Positions 1 to 5,553 of a DNA stretch of 17,932 nt are shown piece by piece (the stretch's first letter is position 1; each line of letters begins with the position of its first letter). The translations under genes and the position numbers were made by a program. The stretch comes from an uncultured Candidatus Saccharibacteria bacterium. GTDB taxonomy: Bacteria > Patescibacteriota > Saccharimonadia > Saccharimonadales > Saccharimonadaceae. The notes beneath the pieces are model-generated. The model did not search any database. It worked only from the letters and a program-made list of their open reading frames with translations, and was not told the DNA's origin. Where the stretch lies: positions 1 through 17,932 of the forward strand of contig CAMHIH010000007.1 in the NCBI GenBank assembly GCA_946185175.1, in the 5' to 3' direction.

Positions 1-229
1 TCACCTTGAACGAACTCGTATAGCTGCTGCCGCGCTCAGACAATTCACCAAAATCAAGCTCTGTAGCTATCTCAAGATTTACATTTTGCTCAGTCTTCGT
101 TTCTTCAGCCGGCGTCTCCTCAGATGTAGCCGCTTCTTCACTAGTCGCTACTGCAACTGGCGTCACGAAACCAAGCGTACAAAAACTCGCTAAAATTACC
201 ATTAGCACTGATGCTAAGAACTTCTCCAT
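1..229 (-). CDS. Secreted protein, N-terminal part only (runs off the window)
   Basis: The first 76 codons of a gene whose 3' end lies outside the window. The start ATG at 229 is preceded by a GAGGAAG ribosome binding site. The protein opens with a signal peptide: MEK, then a hydrophobic stretch of about 20 residues, ending in PVAVA, a plausible signal peptidase I site after residue 27. A Ser/Thr/Glu-rich linker follows (about residues 28-50), then the beginning of a domain containing the segment LDFGELSERGSSY. The protein is therefore probably exported; with the C-terminus missing, a wall-sorting signal cannot be judged. It has its own promoter just after the terminator of the upstream gene. 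Family not recognised. Confidence 0.75.
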   Translation of the reverse strand, partial: MEKFLASVLMVILASFCTLGFVTPVAVATSEEAATSEETPAEETKTEQNVNLEIATELDFGELSERGSSYTSSFKV

Positions 230-255
230 CACTTCCTCGCTTACCTTATGCTTAA

Positions 256-264
256 ATTCTAGCA
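256..264 (-). promoter_or_regulatory. Extended -10 promoter for the secreted protein gene
   Basis: On the minus strand the sequence reads TGCTAGAAT, an extended -10, immediately after the T-tract of the preceding terminator. The expected start is near 249, giving a leader of about 20 nt that holds the GAGGAAG ribosome binding site. No -35 hexamer stands out, because that region is occupied by the terminator hairpin. Confidence 0.55.
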
Positions 265-265
265 C

Positions 266-303
266 AAAAATCCCCCGACTGTGAATAGTCGAGGGGGATT
301 TTT
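266..303 (-). terminator. Intrinsic terminator of the 228-aa membrane protein gene
   Basis: The arms 266-280 and 287-303 pair around a 6-nt loop, with a 2-nt bulge in one arm: A5, T, C-run, GACT against AGTC, G-run, A, T5. On the minus strand the hairpin ends in TTTTTG. It lies 12 nt past the stop codon at 315. The A/T flanks also make it symmetrical enough to work in the other direction. Confidence 0.85.
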
Positions 304-314
304 CATTTTTTGCA

Positions 315-1001
315 TTAAGCTTCTGTTGTGGGCCTGAACTGAACAAAGCGGTTGCCCGCCTCATTGGCACCACTCTCTTCACGACGCGATTTTGTAAATA
401 GAACCGAACCAGAATCCGGCACTACCGGCCAATCAAGCGCATCTAGCTCATTGAATCCCGCATAAAGCTTAGTCAGCGTCGAATCATTCAGGCGCATCGC
501 CATTTCGTCGCGCCAATATAATTCATAGCTGCCACCGCTCTCGTGGTCAATCTCCGCTTGATAGCTTACGCCATTCAGCATCACATCAATCTCTTTCACG
601 GTACGGCCAGGACCGAGCTTAATTAATACCAGGCGATTCAATAAAGTTCTGCCAGAATCTTGTTCATAGCACTCCGTAAACGCCATTAACCCCTCTATCT
701 GATCAAAGCTAATCGCGTCATCCGGGATGCCAATTCCGGCAAGCATTTCTTCGAGCTTCACCGACAATAACACTTTACTGCCATCAAAACGATACATCAT
801 CGTACCCATATCTACCCCCTCTCTAGTTATGCGTTGATTGCTATGTTTCTTTGGTTGCTCTGCAACCAGTGCTGCAATGGCAACGACAATCGCCATCAGT
901 AACAAGATGAATCCTAACCAGGGCGCCGCCCTCATCAAAATCAAACTCATTACCGCAAGAATTGCCGTTATCGCCACAATCGCCAATCTGAACAGCTTCA
1001 T
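315..1001 (-). CDS. Unrecognised two-helix membrane protein, 228 aa
   Basis: The start at 1001 (MKLFRLA) is chosen over an in-frame ATG at 1037 because GAAAGGAG lies 8 nt before it. Residues 4-23 and 29-48 are two hydrophobic helices forming a short hairpin. The remaining 170 residues are soluble, mixed in charge and free of low complexity. They include the segment EIDHESGGSY and, about 35 residues later, PDSGSVLF. A similar pair of segments (TIDHEAGSRY and PESGSPMM) occurs in the next gene upstream, suggesting a common ancestral domain. I do not recognise the family. The two closely spaced helices suggest a membrane-anchored cytoplasmic domain. The gene has its own promoter and terminator and so appears monocistronic. 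Confidence 0.75.
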   Translation of the reverse strand: MKLFRLAIVAITAILAVMSLILMRAAPWLGFILLLMAIVVAIAALVAEQPKKHSNQRITREGVDMGTMMYRFDGSKVLLSVKLEEMLAGIGIPDDAISFDQIEGLMAFTECYEQDSGRTLLNRLVLIKLGPGRTVKEIDVMLNGVSYQAEIDHESGGSYELYWRDEMAMRLNDSTLTKLYAGFNELDALDWPVVPDSGSVLFTKSRREESGANEAGNRFVQFRPTTEA

Positions 1002-1093
1002 ATTACCGTCTCCTTTCACGCAGAAACTGTGCATCAAATGGTGAAAATGTGCGCAGATGCCCCTTGGATAAGAAAGACATCAATCATCCTTAT

Positions 1094-1122
1094 ATTATAC
1101 CACAAACAATACAAAAAATCAA
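1094..1122 (-). promoter_or_regulatory. Sigma-70-type promoter of the 228-aa membrane protein gene
   Basis: The minus strand carries TTGATT (1117-1122), a 17-bp spacer and TATAAT (1094-1099). A TG before the -10 (TGGTATAAT) makes it extended as well. The transcript would start near 1087, leaving an 85-nt leader before the ATG at 1001. Confidence 0.75.
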
Positions 1123-1219
1123 CAAAGGAAAAGCTGAGGCATAAATTGCCCCGGCTCGCAAAAATACATCCACCCCCAAGGAGACGCTCATCAAAGTACT
1201 AAATTAGCCTAAATCGGCC

Positions 1220-1263
1220 AAATGCTCAACTTCCCAAGTGATATTCTGCCCCGGTGAGCATTT
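1220..1263. repeat. 9-bp inverted repeat downstream of the 97-aa gene
   Basis: AAATGCTCA at 1220-1228 is matched by its exact complement TGAGCATTT at 1255-1263. The 26-nt interval contains a smaller ACTT/AAGT hairpin. It lies 8 nt after the stop of the minus-strand gene ending at 1271. There is no T-tract, so it is not a standard intrinsic terminator; it could protect the mRNA 3' end or be a protein-binding site. Confidence 0.45.
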
Positions 1264-1270
1264 GATACGC

Positions 1271-1564
1271 CTAATAAAGACCCCATTGGGATCCATTCCG
1301 GATAATTTCCCTAGTCAGCATCATCGGCGAACCGCTCTCCGGATCTTCGACTGCAATCATCATTGGCCCCTCATCGACTTCATCAATCGCCAGCCGGCGT
1401 GCCGCATTAAAATCGCTACAGTTATTGCCGATGCCTAACGTGCCATAGCGCGAACCGGCCTCGTGGTCAATCGTTACGATGATATCATCGCCACGACCGA
1501 TTTTCATCATCTGCGACAACGGTAAAATCAGCAAATCACCACCGTAAATACTTGTACTTCTCAT
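1271..1564 (-). CDS. Unrecognised small soluble protein, 97 aa
   Basis: The start at 1564 has a very strong ribosome binding site (GGAGGTGG, 3 nt before the ATG) and an upstream promoter, so this is a real gene despite its size. The product is acidic, has no signal peptide or membrane segment and should be cytoplasmic. It contains TIDHEAGSRY near residue 31 and PESGSPMM near residue 75, resembling segments of the neighbouring 228-aa membrane protein in the same order. It may be a free-standing version of that protein's soluble domain. The family is not recognised and no catalytic motif is evident. It lies between a tRNA gene and the 228-aa gene and has its own promoter. Confidence 0.7.
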   Translation of the reverse strand: MRSTSIYGGDLLILPLSQMMKIGRGDDIIVTIDHEAGSRYGTLGIGNNCSDFNAARRLAIDEVDEGPMMIAVEDPESGSPMMLTREIIRNGSQWGLY

Positions 1565-1611
1565 AAGCCACCTCCGAATTTGTAAAGAACGCGCCCCCTG
1601 AGTGAGTTTTT

Positions 1612-1640
1612 ATCATACCATAAAATCAGCAAATTTCCAA
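1612..1640 (-). promoter_or_regulatory. Promoter of the 97-aa gene
   Basis: On the minus strand TTGGAA (1635-1640), 17 bp, then TATGAT (1612-1617) with an extended TG (TGGTATGAT). It lies directly after the tRNA terminator. The start would be near 1605, about 41 nt before the ATG. Confidence 0.65.
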
Positions 1641-1648
1641 AAACTAAC

Positions 1649-1670
1649 AAAAAAGCAGCCAGAAGGCTGT
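1649..1670 (-). terminator. Terminator of tRNA-Leu(GAG)
   Basis: A CAGCC/GGCTG stem (1656-1660 with 1665-1669) closes a 4-nt loop and is followed on the minus strand by C and T6. It lies 10 nt after the CCA end of the tRNA. Confidence 0.8.
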
Positions 1671-1679
1671 CATAAAACA

Positions 1680-1770
1680 TGGTGCACCCGACTAGACTCG
1701 AACTAGCACAGCCGTAAAAGTGGCCACTAGCACCTCAAGCTAGCGTGTCTACCAATTCCACCACGGGTGC
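1680..1770 (-). tRNA. tRNA-Leu (anticodon GAG), CCA encoded
   Basis: A 91-nt tRNA. The acceptor stem is GCACCCG/CGGGTGC, followed by A and a genomically encoded CCA (1680-1682). The anticodon stem CTAGC/GCTAG encloses the loop TTGAGGT, giving anticodon GAG, which reads CUC/CUU leucine codons. The long variable arm and the T-loop TTCGAGT, with its 5-bp stem, fit a class II leucine tRNA. It has its own promoter, overlapping the end of the solute-binding protein gene, and its own terminator. Confidence 0.95.
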
Positions 1771-1780
1771 AACTGTGCCA

Positions 1781-1809
1781 ATTGTATCATAGAAACCAGC
1801 TTTTGTAAA
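1781..1809 (-). promoter_or_regulatory. Promoter of tRNA-Leu(GAG)
   Basis: The minus strand reads TTTACA (1804-1809), 17 bp, then TACAAT (1781-1786) with an extended TG (TGATACAAT). It lies between the solute-binding protein stop codon and the tRNA. No terminator separates the two genes, so operon readthrough into the tRNA is also possible. Confidence 0.65.
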
Positions 1810-1811
1810 TC

Positions 1812-3590
1812 TTATGGCGTCTGCATTACTGCCGTACGGTTAATTGCCCAGTACTCTACGTCATTAAAACGGTCAAGCGCATCAGTAAATTTGGCGTTTT
1901 CGGAGAAAATTTGCAAATTATCCTGATAGTAATAATCTACTGCCGAACGATAAATACCTATTGCGGGAACTTCATTTACCCAACGTTGCAAAAAGGCATT
2001 CAGTTTCAAAGTGCGCAAATTAGCATCCAATGTTGTTCTCGCCGTCAATAATGCATCATCCGCCAAGGCATTATTGTAATTACTGAAGTTCCAGCCCGCA
2101 CTATTAGCCTGAGTCGAACTATAGAAAATAAATGGATCGGCGCTCACGCCCAGGTCCACCTCATAGAATAAGATGTCATAATCACGCGGACGCACTACTT
2201 GTGCAAAGAAATCCATATTCGGCTGCGTATCGTCAAACACATTCATTACAACGGTTACGCCAAGGTTTTCGAGTTCTTTGGCGAAGCGCTGCGCCACGCT
2301 CTGAATTGGCTCACGCTTACGAACTGATAAATTTATCGCCACATTAGCGCCAGATTCATCAAACAATTTACCGTCCTCATCGAAATAATATTTATTCTCT
2401 GCTAATAATTTTTTCGCATCGTCAATACTATTAGCCGCCAACGCAGGATACTGCAAACCTGGTTCCTGCTCTTGCAAGAACGGATAATCCATTGCTCGCA
2501 TTTCGTCCAGACCTTCGCGCACCTTTGATATATCAACACCTCGCTGAATCGCCTGGCGCAAAGCTACAGACTTTAGCGTTGCGCTCTGTGTATTCAAGAA
2601 CGCAAACACACCACCGTTCGTCAAAGTTGTTCGATGATTGATGTTTATATCGTCATCCGTTAAGCTCTCTGCCGTCGCCTGTACCGTAGAATCACGCAAA
2701 GCATCGGCAATTTTATCTGTACTATTATAGGTTTTTAAGATAAAACTATTTAATTTCGTTTTGCTGCCATAGTATTTTTCATTGCGGTCAAGATAAATCA
2801 TTTGCGTGTAACGGTTGTTGCCGCCACCATTCTGTACGGCCTTATATTTAAACGGGCCAGAACAGATCGGGTCACTCGAAAAAGCATGTTCATACACTAC
2901 GGCCGGCTTAACATCACCTAAGATATGTGACGGTAGTAAAGGAAATTCCAATGTATCCTCAAAATCCAAATAGACCGAAGGTAGCGTAAAGACCACTGTG
3001 CGGTCATCAGTTTTTTCTAACTTAATCCGCGCAAAATCCGCCGAAATCGTCGTCTTTGCCGAATCGTCTTCAATCAAACCTACTGTATAAATAATGTCGT
3101 CAGCCGTGATTGGTTCGCCATCCGACCACTTAATATCATCGCGCAAAGTCACCGTCCATACCTTACCGGTTTCATCCATCTTTACGCTCTCAGCTAGATC
3201 CATACCAATATGCCCCGATATGTCCGGCGAAACCAAATTCGCAAACAACAGACGCGACAAAGTCTTTTCCGCATTAGTTGTCGCATAAAGCGGATTCATG
3301 CTCTTCACTTCGCCTAAAGTTGCCTCGATATACTCACCGCCCTCCGTAAAGGCTATCGTTTCATATGAGGAGCTATACCAAAAAATTTGTACAATCGCGA
3401 GCAAGAAGACTACGAGTACTAGCAAAACCCATTCAACCACCCATAAACGCACTTCACGCACATTTTTAAGGCGCTGAATAAACATCGTCGAAAAATGATC
3501 GCCAGCCTTCTCCCCCAACTCATTTGCTCGCGTCAAAAAATCTTTCTTTCGACTTTCCTTTTTGCCCACACTTTTTGTCTTAAATTTCAT
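1812..3590 (-). CDS. Family 5 (oligopeptide-type) solute-binding protein, membrane-anchored
   Basis: 592 aa. The body matches the SBP_bac_5 family (OppA/DppA-like), whose members deliver peptides or other small solutes to ABC importers. Its signature lies around residues 95-170: LGEVKSMNPL, then LSRLLFANLV, then TLRDDIKWSDGEPITADD. Instead of a lipoprotein signal it has a basic cytoplasmic tail of about 48 residues and one hydrophobic helix (about 51-73). There is no lipobox cysteine, so the binding domain should be held at the outer face by a transmembrane anchor. It starts 3 nt after the secG stop, without a visible ribosome binding site, which suggests translational coupling. No permease or ATPase gene is in the window, so the transport partner is unknown. 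Family assignment is firm; substrate and coupling to transport are not. Confidence 0.88.
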   Translation of the reverse strand: MKFKTKSVGKKESRKKDFLTRANELGEKAGDHFSTMFIQRLKNVREVRLWVVEWVLLVLVVFLLAIVQIFWYSSSYETIAFTEGGEYIEATLGEVKSMNPLYATTNAEKTLSRLLFANLVSPDISGHIGMDLAESVKMDETGKVWTVTLRDDIKWSDGEPITADDIIYTVGLIEDDSAKTTISADFARIKLEKTDDRTVVFTLPSVYLDFEDTLEFPLLPSHILGDVKPAVVYEHAFSSDPICSGPFKYKAVQNGGGNNRYTQMIYLDRNEKYYGSKTKLNSFILKTYNSTDKIADALRDSTVQATAESLTDDDININHRTTLTNGGVFAFLNTQSATLKSVALRQAIQRGVDISKVREGLDEMRAMDYPFLQEQEPGLQYPALAANSIDDAKKLLAENKYYFDEDGKLFDESGANVAINLSVRKREPIQSVAQRFAKELENLGVTVVMNVFDDTQPNMDFFAQVVRPRDYDILFYEVDLGVSADPFIFYSSTQANSAGWNFSNYNNALADDALLTARTTLDANLRTLKLNAFLQRWVNEVPAIGIYRSAVDYYYQDNLQIFSENAKFTDALDRFNDVEYWAINRTAVMQTP

Positions 3591-3593
3591 CTA

Positions 3594-3815
3594 TTAAATA
3601 ATTAAGATTGATAAGATTGACAGTACAAAAATCACTGCAATCACGATTGTTGTATTATAGAGCGACTTCTCGAGACCACGGCGCTCAGTGTTAAGCTCAC
3701 CTGAGCCACCAAATCCTGCACCCAAAGAAGCGCCACGTTGCTGCAAAAGAATTAGCAAAACCAACAAAATTGCCGAAGCAAACACGACTACATTTAGAAT
3801 CACACCTATATTCAT
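3594..3815 (-). CDS. secG: Protein translocase subunit SecG
   Basis: 73 aa, the usual SecG length. Two membrane helices (about 5-23 and 53-72) flank the conserved cytoplasmic loop, which reads LLQQRGASLGAGFGGSGE, matching the family consensus of QQ(R/K)G followed by a Gly-rich stretch. SecG associates with SecYE and assists SecA-driven export. It starts 5 nt after the upstream membrane protein stop and is followed after 3 nt by the solute-binding protein, so it is the third gene of a four-gene run starting at uvrC. The ribosome binding site is weak. Confidence 0.93.
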   Translation of the reverse strand: MNIGVILNVVVFASAILLVLLILLQQRGASLGAGFGGSGELNTERRGLEKSLYNTTIVIAVIFVLSILSILII

Positions 3816-3820
3816 ATATC

Positions 3821-4198
3821 TTATTTTACATCAGGCAGTATTAAGTTGACAAGATAGTTGAAGATCGAAATCACCAAACAACCACCCACTGCACCCCAGA
3901 AACCGATCGTGACATGCGGGATAATCCAAATCGTCAAACCGACCATTGCTGCGTTTAGGATAATCGTAAAAATCCCCAAAGTTACAAACAAGAACGGTAA
4001 GGCTAAAATCGTAGCAATCGGCCGTACGAGGCTGTTCACTAAGGCAAAAGCTAAGCCAGCGCCAACATAAAACCACCAACTCTGTTGCAAATATTCATAG
4101 CCTTCTTTGAAGCGTGCAAACCAATTGATACACATGTACATTGCGACAATTGATAAAGCCCAACGCAACAAGAAAGTCAAAAGCTGTCTCTTTATCAT
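3821..4198 (-). CDS. Phage-holin superfamily IV (YvlD-like) membrane protein
   Basis: 125 aa with four hydrophobic helices covering almost the whole length. The segment NSLVRPIATILALP followed by LGIFTIILNA is the hallmark of PF04020, named after a mycobacteriophage holin but found widely as a chromosomal membrane protein such as Bacillus YvlD. There are no phage genes nearby, so a housekeeping envelope role is more likely than lysis. The start at 4198 has AGAAGG as a ribosome binding site. It lies 6 nt after uvrC and 5 nt before secG, so it is cotranscribed with both. The exact function of the family is unsettled. Confidence 0.88.
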   Translation of the reverse strand: MIKRQLLTFLLRWALSIVAMYMCINWFARFKEGYEYLQQSWWFYVGAGLAFALVNSLVRPIATILALPFLFVTLGIFTIILNAAMVGLTIWIIPHVTIGFWGAVGGCLVISIFNYLVNLILPDVK

Positions 4199-4204
4199 AT
4201 CCTT

Positions 4205-5491
4205 CTATTTTAATGCATTTTTCCGCTTAAGTAAAACATGGTACTGAATTGCAAAACGATGACTCTCGTCGTCAATCCTGGCAATTAATTTTGCAATGTG
4301 GCTATCTTTTGATAGCTCTACCATTTCATAATCATCATCCCCTCGCGGAATCACAATGCGTACGCGCGCATTTCGCGTATGATCGCCACTTTTGTCACGT
4401 CCAATTATGGCGATTCCCGCCTCAGTAACAATTTTTCGCACCGCATCGAGCTGACCAACCGATCCGTCTAATACTATCAAATCCGGCACCCCCCAATCGT
4501 TCAGATGATGCAAACGTCGCGTAATTACTTCCAGCATACTCGCAGGGTCATTGTTTTGTTGCTTACGCAGCTTAAAACGACGATACTTTGTTCTATCTGC
4601 TGCCCCATTTATGAAACATACCATTGAGCCGGTCACATTCGTCCCAGATTGGTGACTGATATCAAAGCCCTCTATGCGCCCCGGTGTTTTCTTTAAACCT
4701 AAGATATCTTGCAAATCATGTAATGCTTGATCGCTCGAGATGTCCAAAAACTCCTTGTCCGAAAACACTATCTTGGTGTTTATCCCCTTCAAGCCAAAAA
4801 ATTGATTGCGTAGCGCTGCCGCCTTCTCGTAATCCCCTTTTGAGGCCGCATCATACATTTGTTTTTCAATGTCACGAATCAGTTTTTTGCGATTCCCCTT
4901 CAGATAACTAATCATCTGACGTAGATTCGCTTTATACTCCTTCGGCGTCATTTTACCGATTTCGATACCAGGCGTTAAACCCAAGTCTGTATTTAAGGTC
5001 TTTCTGCCAGTATACGGCTTATCGTAATACGGAAAAATTTTGCGCAAGATTCTCAATGCCCGCTGGATCGCCACTTTGCCATAGTATGGCCCCAAATATT
5101 CCGCTCCATCATCATCTGGATTTCGCGTCATCGAAACATAAGGCACCTCAGACTTCATATCAATCCGCACATAGCTTACCGTTTTATCATCGCGCAACAA
5201 GATATTCCACTTCGGCATGTAACGCTTAATCATTTCGGACTCCAAGAATAAAGCATCCATCTCCGTATCGACCACTATCCAATCTGTATAGTCAATTTCC
5301 GCTACCAGAGCCCTTGTTTTTGCATCCTTACGTTCCGGCGACTGAAAATACTGACGTACGCGATTCTTCAATATCGCAGCCTTACCAACATAAATCACTT
5401 CGCCTGCGCGATTTTTATGAAAATACACGCCCGGCTCAGCTGGCAACTCCTTCAAATGCGCTTTTTGACGCTCTGTCATTGTGATTTTCAT
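4205..5491 (-). CDS. uvrC: UvrC excinuclease subunit, short form
   Basis: 428 aa from the ATG at 5491, against about 600 in typical UvrC. UvrC makes the two incisions of nucleotide excision repair after UvrAB loading. Domains in order: GIY-YIG nuclease (about 18-98, with GVYFHK and VIYVGKA); UVR motif (about 205-232, IRDIEKQMYDAASKGDYEKA) for UvrB contact; RNase H-like nuclease (about 272-420, with EGFDISH, LIVLDGSVGQLDA and SHRFAIQYH), in which Asp277, Asp342 and His411 are the visible catalytic candidates. The protein ends there, so the C-terminal tandem helix-hairpin-helix DNA-binding domain is missing. The four-cysteine Fe-S region between GIY-YIG and UVR is replaced by a cysteine-free segment (TDLGLTPGIEIGK). 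The start follows the promoter -10 by 10 nt and lacks a ribosome binding site, so translation is probably leaderless; an ATG at 5479 is the alternative. Confidence 0.92.
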   Translation of the reverse strand: MKITMTERQKAHLKELPAEPGVYFHKNRAGEVIYVGKAAILKNRVRQYFQSPERKDAKTRALVAEIDYTDWIVVDTEMDALFLESEMIKRYMPKWNILLRDDKTVSYVRIDMKSEVPYVSMTRNPDDDGAEYLGPYYGKVAIQRALRILRKIFPYYDKPYTGRKTLNTDLGLTPGIEIGKMTPKEYKANLRQMISYLKGNRKKLIRDIEKQMYDAASKGDYEKAAALRNQFFGLKGINTKIVFSDKEFLDISSDQALHDLQDILGLKKTPGRIEGFDISHQSGTNVTGSMVCFINGAADRTKYRRFKLRKQQNNDPASMLEVITRRLHHLNDWGVPDLIVLDGSVGQLDAVRKIVTEAGIAIIGRDKSGDHTRNARVRIVIPRGDDDYEMVELSKDSHIAKLIARIDDESHRFAIQYHVLLKRKNALK

Positions 5492-5501
5492 GCTTATTCT
5501 A

Positions 5502-5507
5502 ATTATA
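5502..5507 (-). promoter_or_regulatory. -10 element of the uvrC operon
   Basis: A perfect TATAAT on the minus strand, 10 nt before the uvrC ATG at 5491 and just after the T-tract of the preceding terminator. The transcript would begin 3-5 nt before the ATG. No good -35 hexamer is present; that position falls in the terminator hairpin. Confidence 0.6.
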
Positions 5508-5513
5508 TCGCAC

Positions 5514-5540
5514 AAAAAGTATCCGCTCTTTAGCGGATAC
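5514..5540 (-). terminator. Intrinsic terminator of the 118-aa/737-aa operon
   Basis: A perfect 9-bp stem (5519-5527 with 5532-5540, GTATCCGCT/AGCGGATAC) with a 4-nt loop, followed on the minus strand by TTTTTG. It lies 13 nt after the stop codon at 5554. Confidence 0.92.
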
Positions 5541-5553
5541 TTAAGGAAAGATA

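Larger units (their letters stand above)
1002..1270. other. Intergenic region with promoter, leader and an inverted repeat
   Basis: This is the longest gene-free stretch in the window, 269 nt. It holds the promoter and 85-nt leader of the 228-aa gene and, next to the stop codon of the 97-aa gene, a 9-bp inverted repeat (1220-1228 and 1255-1263). No convincing open frame or RNA gene is visible in it. Confidence 0.6.

Noticed and set aside
3821..4198. Prophage remnant suggested by the holin-family protein
   Set aside because: PF04020 proteins are common chromosomal membrane proteins; no endolysin, structural or integrase gene is near, and the gene sits inside a housekeeping operon.
4205..5491. 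Stand-alone or mobile GIY-YIG endonuclease
   Set aside because: The UVR motif and the RNase H-like UvrC domain follow in order, so it is UvrC.
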